A stretch of DNA of 64,000 bases, taken from Rhodococcus sp. H36-A4. Its GTDB lineage: Bacteria; Actinomycetota; Actinomycetes; Mycobacteriales; Mycobacteriaceae. The stretch spans positions 62,001 to 126,000 of the forward strand of contig NZ_JAPVLQ010000002.1 in the NCBI RefSeq assembly GCF_027158005.1. Direction: 5' to 3'. The notes under the pieces were generated by a model that had not been told where the DNA came from, did not search any database, and saw only the letters and a list, made by a program, of their open reading frames with translations. Positions 12,054 to 20,380 of this stretch are shown one piece after another (within the stretch, counting starts at the first letter, position 1; each line of letters starts with the position of its first letter). A program made the translations under genes and the position numbers.

Positions 12054-12793
12054 GCTCGATCTCGGCAAGCGTCGTAGAGGTGCGATTCCACACCGGGGGT
12101 GCGGCCCACCGCAGGTCCGACGAGAATGACCGCAGCCTGGCGGAGCCCTGCGGCCTCGACCTGGTCGGCGATGTCGGCGAGGGTTCCGTTCAGGACGAGC
12201 TGATCGGGCTTGCTTGCATGAAAGACGACAGCGGCCGGGCAGCCGGCGCCGTACTCACCGACGATCTCCTCGACCAACGCCCGGATCCGGGTGATAGCCA
12301 AATGCAGCACCAGCGTCGACCGCGTTTCGGCGAACCGCGAAAGCGCCTCGGTATCCGGCATCGCCGTCGAGCGCGCCTGCGTCCGAGTCAGCACCACGGA
12401 CTGTGTCACCTCTGGGACCGTCAGCTCGATCCGTAGCGTGGCAGCGGCCGCCGCGTACGCGGGAACTCCGGGAGTGACATCCCAGGGCACTCCAGCGGCG
12501 TCCAGGCGGGCCGACTGCTCCGCGAGAGCGGAGTACAGCGACGGATCACCCGAGCACAGCCTTGCGACGTCGTCACCACGTCGGTGCGCGTCGACGAGTT
12601 CTTTCGTGATCGTGTCCAGGTCGAGGCGAGCGGTGTCGACGAGTCGAGCGCCCGGTGGGCAGTGCGCGAGAATCGCGTCGTCGATGTATGTACCAGCGTA
12701 AACACACACTGGACTGGTGTTGAGTAGCCCGACTGCGCGCAGTGTCAGCAGGTCGGGCGCACCGGGACCGGCACCGATGAAATGGACTGTCAC
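12050..12793 (-). CDS. cobM: Precorrin-4 C11-methyltransferase, CobM
   Basis: A 247-residue tetrapyrrole methylase that methylates C-11 of precorrin-4 using SAM. The Gly-rich SAM site VHFIGAGPGAPDLLT is at the N-terminus; YAGTYIDDAIL, LCSGDPSLYSAL and the central VTPGVPAYAAAAA follow. The GTG at 12793 has a TACGCT box 8 nt upstream and no Shine-Dalgarno, so the transcript may be leaderless; sequence further upstream in the frame is not methylase-like. It is the first gene of a cobM-cobF pair, divergent from the amidase gene. No cobalamin riboswitch is visible in the 156-nt gap. Confidence 0.92.
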   Translation of the reverse strand: MTVHFIGAGPGAPDLLTLRAVGLLNTSPVCVYAGTYIDDAILAHCPPGARLVDTARLDLDTITKELVDAHRRGDDVARLCSGDPSLYSALAEQSARLDAAGVPWDVTPGVPAYAAAAATLRIELTVPEVTQSVVLTRTQARSTAMPDTEALSRFAETRSTLVLHLAITRIRALVEEIVGEYGAGCPAAVVFHASKPDQLVLNGTLADIADQVEAAGLRQAAVILVGPAVGRTPGVESHLYDACRDRA

Positions 12794-12949
12794 AAGACAA
12801 AAGCGTAGGCGGTGGGTTTCGACGCGCCGCACGTACTGGCAATCCTCGCGATGGCTAACTCTCAAGCTAAGGTTTAGCCTTGTGTCGGATGGGGTGGATG
12901 TGACCCATGTGGCTGTAGCCAGTACCGCCACATCGGAACGCACCACCTC

Positions 12950-15067
12950 ATGAACAGTTCGCCTACAACCAGGAGTACCGCCTTGCACCGTCGAACGAAG
13001 CCGTCGATCGTTCTCGGCGCTGTCGCCCTGCTGGCCGTCGCGAGCCCTTTCGCGGCGTACAGCATCTCCGGCGATTCTGCGTCCACCGATGTTCGATCGG
13101 CCAACGAGACCACCCCGGTGACAGTGCCTACCAAGATCGTCGAAACGGCTCTGGCGGCAGCACCGGACATCGTCATCCCCCTCAGGGAACTGACTGGTCT
13201 TCCGCTGCCCGACCTCCGCCTGTCCGATCTGAAGTACCTGCCGCTCCCGGACAACATCGCCATTCCGCCGTTCCAGATACCGGAGATCCCCGGCCTGACG
13301 GTCCCCGACTCCTCGATACCGTCGGCACAGGCGCCGGTTCCGCTGGCACCGAGCGACGTGTCGGCTCCGGTAACTCCTCCTGCCGGTGACGATCCCGGCG
13401 CGCCACTCGGCGCTGTCGTCAAGGAACTGAAGCAGGACACCCCGTTCAGCATGGTGGCCCTGACGTCGACGGGTCTCGACAACGCGTCGGCGCAGATTCG
13501 TCGCCAGCTCGACGACGGATCCTGGGGCCCCTGGCTCGCAACCGAACCCGTCGACACAGGCGTCGACGACGCGGCAACCGCACCCGAGAAGCAGGGCACC
13601 GAGCCGATTTTCGTGGGAGCAACCAAGGCAGTTCAGCTGCTGATGACTCCGCGACCGCAGGCGCCCGCCCCAGTCCCGGCACCGGCTCCAGCGCCCGCTC
13701 CGGAGATGGCGCCCGCTCCCGAGCAGCCACTCGGTTACACACCCGCGTCCGTCTCGAAGCCGTTGCGTCAGCAGGACACTCCGCTTGCGTCGGCCATCGA
13801 CGGCATCAGTGCCGTCCTGATTCAGCCCGGTACGTCCCCCGCGGACGCCACACTCAGTGATCTCGCGACACCTGTCGCGGGAAGTACGGGCCCGAAGGTG
13901 ATCTCGCGGTCACAGTGGGGCGCAGACGAATCCATTCGTTGCGCCACCCCGGACTACGACGACTTCCTCGGCGGCGCGACAGTGCATCACACCGCAGGCA
14001 GCAACGAGTACTCGAAGTCCGAGTCGGTCGAGATCGTGCGGGCCATCTACGCCTACCACGCCCAGACACTCGGCTGGTGCGACGTCGGTTACAACGTCTT
14101 GGTCGACAAGTACGGCCAGATATTCGAAGGCCGCGCAGGCGGTTTGGACAAGCCGGTGCAGGGTGCACACGCCGGTGGGTTCAACGAAAACACCATGGGC
14201 ATCGCCATGATGGGCGACTTCTCCACCGAAGCGCCACCACAGGCGACCATCGATTCGGTCGGGTCGTTCCTCGGTTGGCGTCTCGGACTCGCCGGACTCG
14301 ACCCCAAGGGCAGCACGACGATGACGTCCGAGGGCACCGAGTTCACGTTCGTCGGCCAAGGCCAGAGCGTCGACCTGCCGGTCATCTTTGCGCACCGTGA
14401 CGTCGGGAACACCGCATGCCCCGGCGACGGTGCCTACGCAAAGCTGGACGAGATTCGCGATATCGCCGAGGCGTCGCTGGGCGGTGCCGAGGTGAGTTCT
14501 GCTCCTGCAGAGACCGATCCGGCGGAACCGGCCCTGGAGGCAGCAGCACCGGAGGCACAGACCCCTAACTCCGCGGGAACGGACGTCAGCAGCACGCTCG
14601 GTGCCGGAGTTCCGGCTCTCGTCGACGAACTGCTCCGCCTCGCCGATCAGAACCCGATCGCACAGAAGTGGTTGGCTTCGGGCGGCGAAACCGGAATTCT
14701 CGGAAGCCCGGTCAGCGGCCTCGTCCAGGTCAAGGGTGGACAGTCCGCCGGGTTTGCCAACGGCTCGATTTTCACGACCATCGCCGGTCAAGCAGTCGCG
14801 GTGATCGGCAAAATCTTCGAGCAGTTCCTCGCCCTGGGTGGGGAGAACGGTGATCTCGGACTTCCGAGTACGGATGAATACCGCGTCCCTGAGGGCCTGC
14901 GCACCGATTTCGAGAACGGGTCGCTGATCTTCAACGAAGCAACCGGAATCGTCACTACGGTCATCAAGACCTACAACGACACCTACCAGCAGAAGATGGA
15001 CGAAGGTGCCGTGTCGGCTCCGATCGAACCGGCTCCTGCCGCACCCGAGGTAGCACCGGCGCCGTAG
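12950..15067 (+). CDS. Secreted N-acetylmuramoyl-L-alanine amidase (PGRP) with LGFP repeats
   Basis: A 705-residue secreted peptidoglycan amidase like Rv3811. It has an N-terminal signal/anchor (about residues 18-38), a Pro-rich stretch, a beta-rich region (PFSMVALTSTGL... DDGSWGPWL), a Pro/Ala repeat linker (PAPVPAPAPAPAPE) and a PGRP/amidase_2 domain at about 315-500. Zinc-ligand candidates are His346/His347 (ATVHHTAG), His482 (AHRDVG) and Cys490 (ACPGD). The C-terminal region (about 560-680) carries two to three LGFP-type repeats (GETGILGSPV, GENGDLGLPS) and a Pro/Ala tail, suggesting wall attachment as for the LGFP mycolyltransferase at 238-2085. It cleaves the amide between MurNAc and the stem peptide. 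It is monocistronic with a terminator directly after the stop. Confidence 0.92.
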   Translation: MNSSPTTRSTALHRRTKPSIVLGAVALLAVASPFAAYSISGDSASTDVRSANETTPVTVPTKIVETALAAAPDIVIPLRELTGLPLPDLRLSDLKYLPLPDNIAIPPFQIPEIPGLTVPDSSIPSAQAPVPLAPSDVSAPVTPPAGDDPGAPLGAVVKELKQDTPFSMVALTSTGLDNASAQIRRQLDDGSWGPWLATEPVDTGVDDAATAPEKQGTEPIFVGATKAVQLLMTPRPQAPAPVPAPAPAPAPEMAPAPEQPLGYTPASVSKPLRQQDTPLASAIDGISAVLIQPGTSPADATLSDLATPVAGSTGPKVISRSQWGADESIRCATPDYDDFLGGATVHHTAGSNEYSKSESVEIVRAIYAYHAQTLGWCDVGYNVLVDKYGQIFEGRAGGLDKPVQGAHAGGFNENTMGIAMMGDFSTEAPPQATIDSVGSFLGWRLGLAGLDPKGSTTMTSEGTEFTFVGQGQSVDLPVIFAHRDVGNTACPGDGAYAKLDEIRDIAEASLGGAEVSSAPAETDPAEPALEAAAPEAQTPNSAGTDVSSTLGAGVPALVDELLRLADQNPIAQKWLASGGETGILGSPVSGLVQVKGGQSAGFANGSIFTTIAGQAVAVIGKIFEQFLALGGENGDLGLPSTDEYRVPEGLRTDFENGSLIFNEATGIVTTVIKTYNDTYQQKMDEGAVSAPIEPAPAAPEVAPAP

Positions 15068-15075
15068 GTTTCGGG

Positions 15076-15103
15076 CCCCGCTGCGGCCGACGCCGCGGCG
15101 GGG
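15076..15103 (+). terminator. GC-rich hairpin after amidase gene
   Basis: A 12-bp stem (15076-15087 with 15092-15103), one G-T mismatch, CGAC loop, followed by TTCG. It begins 9 nt after the amidase stop, so it is a likely terminator, although the T-tract is weak. Confidence 0.6.
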
Positions 15104-15170
15104 TTCGATCTGTTGACCGGGTTACGGGGCGACACGCCTTCCTACCACGGATAGACCTCCGGATCGGTAG

Positions 15171-15198
15171 ACATCACCTCGAACAGGAGAGGTGATGT
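15171..15198. other. Perfect 10-bp inverted repeat next to integrase remnant
   Basis: ACATCACCTC at 15171-15180 and its exact complement at 15189-15198, with an 8-nt loop. It lies just upstream of the decayed integrase and could be an old recombinase or regulator site. There is no matching copy in the window to define an att pair. Confidence 0.35.
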
Positions 15199-15234
15199 GC
15201 AGGTGTTTCAACGATGTGCAGCGGGATATCAGAT

Positions 15235-15540
15235 CGATCAGGTTGCCACTATGGGGCCGCGTCGATCAGGCGGAGGGCCTGGTGCCGTGGCTTGTGCTCG
15301 ATGAGAGCGGGCTCCCGGCGGAGCCGATTCGGCGATAAACCTCACCGACTTTGTCGCACAAGACAAGTCGATCCCATCACTCGCAAGCGGTACACCGAAG
15401 ATCGCTACGCGGCGCGGACCATCCGACACTCGAATTCGGTCGAGCCCGTGCTGCGTTCGAACCGCGACCGGGCTCTGCGTCCCTGGTCATCGGCAACGGG
15501 GCCCGAGCATCAGCGGAAGATCCCACTCCTTTACGTACTC
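15235..15540 (+). pseudogene. Decayed tyrosine recombinase/integrase
   Basis: Pieces of a phage/plasmid-type tyrosine integrase can be read in order but in different frames. First comes an N-terminal segment with LVPWLVLDESGLPAEPIRR. After a stop or frameshift comes NLTDFVAQDKS, then KRYTEDRYAARTIRHSNSV (the usual ...RHSNAVLR... segment), then LRSNRDRAL, and in another frame LVIGNGARAS (the ...ISNGARASELL segment of the catalytic domain). Internal spacers are missing, so the gene suffered several deletions and frameshifts, and the C-terminal catalytic Arg/Tyr part is gone. The identification is by remembered family motifs. The remainder of 15104-15640 shows no other gene. Confidence 0.65.
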
Positions 15541-15640
15541 GTAGATTTACCAGTACATGGTCATGAGGCAAAACTGTCCCGCGAAAATGTCTTTGTGCAC
15601 TTGGGCCGAGGTACGTGCCTCTCAGCCGCTCCACTAGAAA

Positions 15641-16942
15641 TCACGTCCACATATACCCGAACCTCCCGGGCTCCTTCTTGCGCAGACGCTCGAGACCGCC
15701 CGCCTCCATGATGTCGAGGTTGATCCACTCCATCAACGTCGGCGCGCCCGGCCACAACCGCGGCCGACCGTCACGATCGAAGACGGACACCGACCGTGCA
15801 CAGACGCCGTTCATCCCTCGAATGCGGAACGTCAGAATCAACGTCGTGGTGGGGAACCAGCCGTCGATCTCGATGTCGAGCAGGCCCGCGGCTTTGTTCT
15901 CCGCCAGCAATCGGATGCGTTGACGCTCGGTCCACTCGTCCGGATCGCCCAGTTCGAGCGGCGCGGTGACAGGAAGGTTAGGGAGTGAATCGAATTCGAC
16001 TTCTTCCATCGACACCGGGCCCGACCCGGTCGCACCGACGAACGTGCCGGTCATCGTCGAGATCCACAATTCGCCGAGCTCCGGTACTACCGCCAGGCCG
16101 ATCGGAAACCCAGGAGCACCAGCCCACCGCTCAGGACGCGTCAGGCCGCGGTCGAGACAGAAGTAGGTGAAATGAGGCTGCGCCATGTCGGACTGCGTCG
16201 CAAACGCCGAATCACCCAGTCTATGAACCAGTCTGGACGATCGCATCACCATCCAGACACCTGCGGCCGTCGCCCAGGGCGGAAACTCCGACGTCAGCGG
16301 CAGCGAAAACGCCGGCGTCAGTTCCGTGTCGAGCACCTGCCCGAACGAGGCACCCTTGCCGACGGCGATCTGCGTTCCCACGTCGACCACAGTGTCCAAC
16401 CCGCGCCAGGGACGAATCTCCCATGCCGTGCCGAGCGCAAGGGTTCCGTCGAGTCCCACATGTGCGCACCACGATCCGCGTTGCACTCCCGGCTCATAGC
16501 GACCGGTGCGCATCAGTATCACGAACCCGTGGCTTGACGGGTAGATCGTCCGCACCTCGGCCGGAAGTCCGACAGTCGCAAACACACCGCCCACCGTGCG
16601 CAGGGTGAGCTCGTCGACACCGGTTACCGACGTCGCCAATTCGCCGTTCATCAGAGCTGATCCTGATATCCGGGTGGCCTGGACCGTGGTGACAATGCCC
16701 GTGTGGTCGCAGTGGACAATTCCGTCGGCGCCGACGATCCAGCAGCCCAAACCGTCGGCATGCAACCACCGCGGGGTGTGGCCGACGATGTCGGAACCAT
16801 AGGAGCCACCGGGGATGACGTGCGTCGCGGTGGATCCGTCTCGGGTGCGGTGCAGTAGGACGGGCTTTCCGACGTCGAGCAGCCAGAGATCAGTGCCGTG
16901 GCCGGCTAAAGGACCGGGCCGGAATACGCGCGAGCTGGTCAT
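15641..16942 (-). CDS. Conserved-looking protein of unknown function, possible beta-propeller
   Basis: 433 residues from ATG 16942 (GAAAGG 6 nt upstream; an ATG 33 nt further up is an alternative). No signal peptide or membrane segment is seen. The sequence is rich in short beta-strand-like stretches with repeated Gly/Trp turns (GTDLWLLDVGKP, PRWLHADGLGCWIVGADGIVH, GVWMVMRSS, GELWISTMTG), as in beta-propeller or quinoprotein-like folds, and ends in a polar, charged helical part (MEWINLDIMEAGGLERLRKKE). I do not recognise the family. It stands alone between two decayed recombinase genes, which suggests arrival with a mobile element. A role in binding or sensing is only a guess from the repeat pattern. 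Confidence 0.75.
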   Translation of the reverse strand: MTSSRVFRPGPLAGHGTDLWLLDVGKPVLLHRTRDGSTATHVIPGGSYGSDIVGHTPRWLHADGLGCWIVGADGIVHCDHTGIVTTVQATRISGSALMNGELATSVTGVDELTLRTVGGVFATVGLPAEVRTIYPSSHGFVILMRTGRYEPGVQRGSWCAHVGLDGTLALGTAWEIRPWRGLDTVVDVGTQIAVGKGASFGQVLDTELTPAFSLPLTSEFPPWATAAGVWMVMRSSRLVHRLGDSAFATQSDMAQPHFTYFCLDRGLTRPERWAGAPGFPIGLAVVPELGELWISTMTGTFVGATGSGPVSMEEVEFDSLPNLPVTAPLELGDPDEWTERQRIRLLAENKAAGLLDIEIDGWFPTTTLILTFRIRGMNGVCARSVSVFDRDGRPRLWPGAPTLMEWINLDIMEAGGLERLRKKEPGRFGYMWT

Positions 16943-17009
16943 GCGCCTTTCGGCGATTCGGATGCCATGGCTCATTCCTACCAGACCTGAACCAGCGAGG
17001 CCCCCGTAG

Positions 17010-17591
17010 CACCTTCGCAGTCGGAGGGTGTTCGATTACGAGCAGCACGGCATCGACCTCGGTTACCGACCACTCGCTCGACCGCATTACTGCGGGATCG
17101 TCGAACGCATCCTCGGCACCGTCATGACCCAGGTTCACGAACTCCACGGCACCACGTTCTCGAACCCAACGGAACGAGGCAGCTACGACTCGAAGGGCAC
17201 GGCTGGACTGACGTTACGAGAATTGGAACGCTGACTGCCCCTGGCGATCGCGGCCTATCACGCGGACGTGCACACCGGAATCCGCCGGAGCACCGCTGCG
17301 CAGTGGACCAGCAGCAACGACGCCGACAATGCTCTGTCGACGTCGACAGTGGTGGACGAGACCGCATTCCTGGTGGATTTCCTTCCCGTCATACGGCGCC
17401 GCCTGACTCGGGCGGGGTTCGCCATCCACCACATCCAGCACTTCTCGAACGCTCTGAAACCATGGATCGCTCTACGAGAGAAGTTGGGCCAGTTCGTGAT
17501 CCGACGCGATCCACGAGATCTGAGCAAGGTGTGGGCCCTGGACCCTGACAGGGGCAGCGGGTATGTCGAGGTGCCGTACCGTTCTGTGTAG
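17010..17591 (+). pseudogene. Decayed Mu/TniA-type transposase, C-terminal part
   Basis: One frame reads continuously from about 17010 to 17591 apart from a TGA at 17232-17234 where relatives have Trp (..LTLRELER-stop-LPLAIAAYHADVHTG..). Visible motifs are PHYCGIVERILGTVMTQVHELHGTTFSNP (the end of the integrase core with the catalytic-type Glu in GIVER), then YHADVHTGIRRSTAAQW and the Mu-C-like DFLPVIRRRLTRAGFAIHHIQHFSNALKPW. The N-terminal half with the DNA-binding domain and first catalytic Asp is missing, and the C-terminus stops early. It is therefore inactive and the host element is truncated. No clear terminal inverted repeats flank it. 17592-17828 holds no gene that I can support. Confidence 0.8.
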
Positions 17592-17828
17592 ATCTCTCCG
17601 TAGCTGGCGTGTTCGACCCGTGCGAGCGTCACGTTGCTTTACGAGATGATCGCTTCAATCCCGTTTTCTTGCATAGGTTTTCAACCTTGAACTGCCACGT
17701 CTCATATATTGAACGAGACTCTCTGGCGATCGCGAGAGGTGGGTGAAGTCATCAACTTCCGACGGGATGTGGATGTCTTCTAAACTCACATGACTGGTCC
17801 AGGAGATGGACGTGGCATCGTTGACTGT

Positions 17829-18392
17829 ATGGAGCTGAAGACCGACCGGTTGATTCTCAGGTCATACCGTTCGACCGATGCGGGTGCTTTGCTGCGGTAC
17901 TACAGCGACCCGGAGGTCTGCAAGTACTTGTGTCATGATCCGTGGGATGAGGCACAGGCTCGAAACAAGGTTGAACAACGTTGCAGAAGAACGAGTCTCG
18001 ATGATGGCGGTGTGAATCTCGTCGTCGAGGCAGGCAGGGTTGTAATCGGCAACGTCGCAGCCTGGTTCGCTACTGAGAAAGAGCAGACGTTGGAGTTGGG
18101 GTGGGTGTTTGCTGCTGATGCGCGCGGGCGCGGGTACGCCACCGAGGCGGTGCAGACATTGCTCGACGACGTCGTGTTTGCCGTGCCGGAGGTGCATCGG
18201 GTGATCGCCGAAATGGATGGTCGGAATACCGCCTCCGCTGCGCTTGCCGAACGGCTCGGCATGCGCCGGGAGGCTCACTTCGTTGCGGACTGGCGCTGCG
18301 AGGGTCAGTGGACGAACACAGTGGTCTATGCCATGTTGAGGCAGGATCGTTCGATGTGCCTTGCTTCAGAATGCGAACGCGACGCGCAGTGA
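17829..18392 (+). CDS. GNAT acetyltransferase, RimJ/RimL type
   Basis: 187 residues. It opens with MELKTDRLILRSYRSTDAGALLRYYSDPEV, the hallmark N-terminus of RimJ/RimL-like GNAT N-acetyltransferases. The acetyl-CoA-binding segment is GWVFAADARGRGYATEAVQTLLD (R/Q-x-x-G-x-G/A loop), and NTASAALAERLGMRREAHF gives motif B. Such enzymes transfer acetyl from acetyl-CoA to protein N-termini, amino sugars or small amines; the substrate here is unknown. ATG 17829 places the domain at the N-terminus; an in-frame ATG at 17790 would add 13 residues. It is a single gene in the accessory scar region, and its base composition looks somewhat lower in GC than the cell-wall genes. Confidence 0.85.
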   Translation: MELKTDRLILRSYRSTDAGALLRYYSDPEVCKYLCHDPWDEAQARNKVEQRCRRTSLDDGGVNLVVEAGRVVIGNVAAWFATEKEQTLELGWVFAADARGRGYATEAVQTLLDDVVFAVPEVHRVIAEMDGRNTASAALAERLGMRREAHFVADWRCEGQWTNTVVYAMLRQDRSMCLASECERDAQ

Positions 18393-18548
18393 CACCGGTA
18401 CGGAAGGGTGGAGTAGTGCTGTCCACTTCTGACATCGTGCAGTCGCCTTCTGAAACTGACACCGGGGGATGTGCAGTATCCAAAACGTGCAGTATTCCCT
18501 GACAGCCCCGCCCTCGGATGGGTTTCGGCGTCAGCGGTTGTGTGTGCT

Positions 18549-19133
18549 CTAGTCGATGTACCAGGGTTGCGGACGGCTGGGATCGTCTTCGGTGACATCA
18601 ATGGTGGTGTCACCGAGAAGTTCTCCGATTGCATGGGAGCTCGCGCCGATGGTGGCGAAGTGGGAGTCGACGTCGTTGGCGATACACCAAGCCTGGTCGG
18701 CAGGCCAGACGAATGCTGGAATCGGCAAGTTGTCGGGGCTGGTGTGATCGCGCGAGTCGACCCATGTCGAGAGATCGTCGGCGGCACCGTTGAACAAGAC
18801 TGCTTCACGATTGATGAACGGGACTTGCACCGGTCCGACGAGTTCGAGTCCGCCCCATCCTTCCCAGATGGCGAAGTAGCAGTTGTCGGGTGTGGTGGTG
18901 TGGTTGGCGAGGTGCGAAACTGCGATGGAGAGTTGTGTGATCTCTGGCAGGGAGTGCCGGCTCATGTCAGATTCCTGCGCGCGTTGGCTTGGGTGGGTCG
19001 GGTCCGGGATGAAACGCAGGCGCGCGTATGCCTCGAATCCGAGCGGCCCGCGGACAGCTAGGTTCGACCAGTCGCGGTCCGCAGTGAGTAGCCACTGAGC
19101 CGGCGAATCATCGGTGCACGGTCGAACTGTCAT
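18549..19133 (-). CDS. Hypothetical protein, family not recognised
   Basis: 194 residues, no signal peptide or membrane segment. Notable strings are GPLGFEAYARLRFIPDPTH, CYFAIWEGWGG, and VPFINREAVLFNG followed by PAFVWPADQAWCIANDVDSHFATIGAS. The Trp/Asp-rich pattern resembles small immunity- or SMI1-like soluble proteins, but I cannot assign it to a family. Start GTG/ATG region at 19133. It overlaps nothing and lies between the acetyltransferase and the HAD hydrolase; codon use is consistent with a real actinobacterial gene. Confidence 0.6.
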   Translation of the reverse strand: MTVRPCTDDSPAQWLLTADRDWSNLAVRGPLGFEAYARLRFIPDPTHPSQRAQESDMSRHSLPEITQLSIAVSHLANHTTTPDNCYFAIWEGWGGLELVGPVQVPFINREAVLFNGAADDLSTWVDSRDHTSPDNLPIPAFVWPADQAWCIANDVDSHFATIGASSHAIGELLGDTTIDVTEDDPSRPQPWYID

Positions 19134-19145
19134 GCGGCCATGGTT

Positions 19146-19361
19146 TCACAACGCTGGAGCAGTCTTGAAAAGTGAACCCGCGCGCCCATCTGCACCCGAT
19201 TCGACCCAATGTTGCATCCACTGCAGATCAATCCCAATTTTACCGGCGGATCTGCGGTAGTCGAAACGTAAGCCATTGAACGCACATCGGCCGCCCATAT
19301 ACGCATCGGCGAGGGCACGGAAACAGCGGCTACCGATTGCGGCTATCGCAGAGGAGCCCAC
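19146..19361 (-). other. Possible small or remnant ORF
   Basis: A 71-codon open frame in the 281-nt gap between the hypothetical gene and the HAD hydrolase. It contains GGRCAFNGLRFDYRRSAGKIGIDLQWMQHWVE-like sequence that looks protein-like, but it has no good ribosome-binding site. It may be the remnant of a larger gene. I recognise no family. Confidence 0.2.
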
Positions 19362-19414
19362 GGTTTCGTCGAGCCTGCGACCGAATATGGCTGTGCCTAA
19401 TTAGTCCGGAGAAG

Positions 19415-20251
19415 TCACCACCAGCGTTCGAGGACCACCGCCACCCCGTCGTCCACGTTGCTCACCGTCACTTCGTCGGCTGCAGCGAGGACGGCGGGGT
19501 GCGCGTTTGCCATGGCTACGCCTCGGCCCGCCATCTTCAGCATCGGGATGTCGTTGGGCATGTCGCCGAACGCAGCAATGTCTTTCGCCGCCACCGACAG
19601 TCGCTCCGCGACCATGGCGACACCGGATGCCTTGGTGACACCGGGCGCCGACAGTTCGATCAAGCCGTTGTCGGTGGAGAACGTGATATCTGCCCGGCCG
19701 TCGATCAGCGGTTCGAGAGCGGCGACCATGTCCCCGCTCGACGCACTGGACAATCTGATGAGAAGTTTCACTGCCGGAACTTCCAACACCTCGGTGTCGG
19801 AAGTTTCCGTGTTGTCAGGGTTGAGCCACGCGTGCTCGTAACCGGGTGAACTGACGAACTGCGGGGTCGCGGCATCGTGTGCCGATTTACCGGTCCGCTC
19901 GGCCGCCAGCCCGCAACCGGGCAACACCGAGTACGCGACGTCGGCAAGCCACTGCAGCGTCTCTGCTGACAGCGTCTGTGTGTCGAGAATCCGGTCGGTG
20001 CCACTGTCGTAGATCACCGCGCCGTTGGCACAGACACACATCGGTGCGTAGCCGAGTTGCTCGACGACGGGTGATATCCATCGCGGCGGTCGTCCGGTCG
20101 ACAGGATGAAGGGGGTCCCCTCCCCGACCATGGTCAGAACCGCTCGTCGAGTGCGCTCACTGACCCGCTCGTGGGCGTCGAGAAGGGTGCCGTCGACGTC
20201 GCTGGCGACGAGGCGGGGCTGGGTCCGAGAGGTATCAGGCATCGTCGCCAT
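19415..20251 (-). CDS. Cof-type HAD hydrolase (Rv3813c-like)
   Basis: 278 residues (ATG 20251; ATG 20242 is also possible). HAD superfamily, subclass IIB (Cof). Motif I is VASDVDGTLLD with nucleophile and acid Asp, motif II is ILSTGRPPRW, motif III Lys is in the GVTKASG region, and motif IV is AAFGDMPNDIPML. A C2 cap sits in the middle. Such proteins dephosphorylate sugar phosphates, flavin or nucleotide cofactors; the substrate is unknown. In M. tuberculosis the homologue lies next to the amidase and plsC genes, so it marks the backbone border of the inserted NRPS locus, from which it is divergently oriented. Confidence 0.9.
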   Translation of the reverse strand: MATMPDTSRTQPRLVASDVDGTLLDAHERVSERTRRAVLTMVGEGTPFILSTGRPPRWISPVVEQLGYAPMCVCANGAVIYDSGTDRILDTQTLSAETLQWLADVAYSVLPGCGLAAERTGKSAHDAATPQFVSSPGYEHAWLNPDNTETSDTEVLEVPAVKLLIRLSSASSGDMVAALEPLIDGRADITFSTDNGLIELSAPGVTKASGVAMVAERLSVAAKDIAAFGDMPNDIPMLKMAGRGVAMANAHPAVLAAADEVTVSNVDDGVAVVLERWW

Positions 20252-20302
20252 TGTGCCCTAGTAGCCGCCGAGGGCGGCCGGTGCGCTCACCAAGGGTGGG
20301 TG

Positions 20303-20358
20303 TTCACCTCAACCCGGGGTGGGCAGCTATCACCCCAGGGTGCCTGTTTGCAGGCACG
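20303..20358 (+). promoter_or_regulatory. Hairpin-rich leader of the NRPS gene
   Basis: Two hairpins precede the NRPS start: GGGGTG at 20317-20322 with CACCCC at 20331-20336, and GTGCCTG at 20340-20346 with CAGGCAC at 20351-20357 (TTTG loop). They lie in the 129-nt gap between the divergent HAD gene and the NRPS start, so they may form an attenuator, an operator or part of the promoter region. No IdeR-like box is seen here. Confidence 0.4.
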
Positions 20359-20380
20359 CAGATGGACGAGGTTGAAATGC

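Noticed and set aside
12866..12884. Possible iron box (TAAGGTTTAGCCTTG) upstream of the amidase gene
   Set aside because: Only one half-site fits the IdeR consensus (about 10 of 19), well below the two boxes reported, and neither neighbour is an iron gene.
15440..15480. GTTCGAAC on the minus strand, resembling a tRNA T-arm
   Set aside because: No acceptor stem, D-arm or anticodon arm can be drawn, and the sequence fits the integrase segment LRSNRDRAL on the plus strand.
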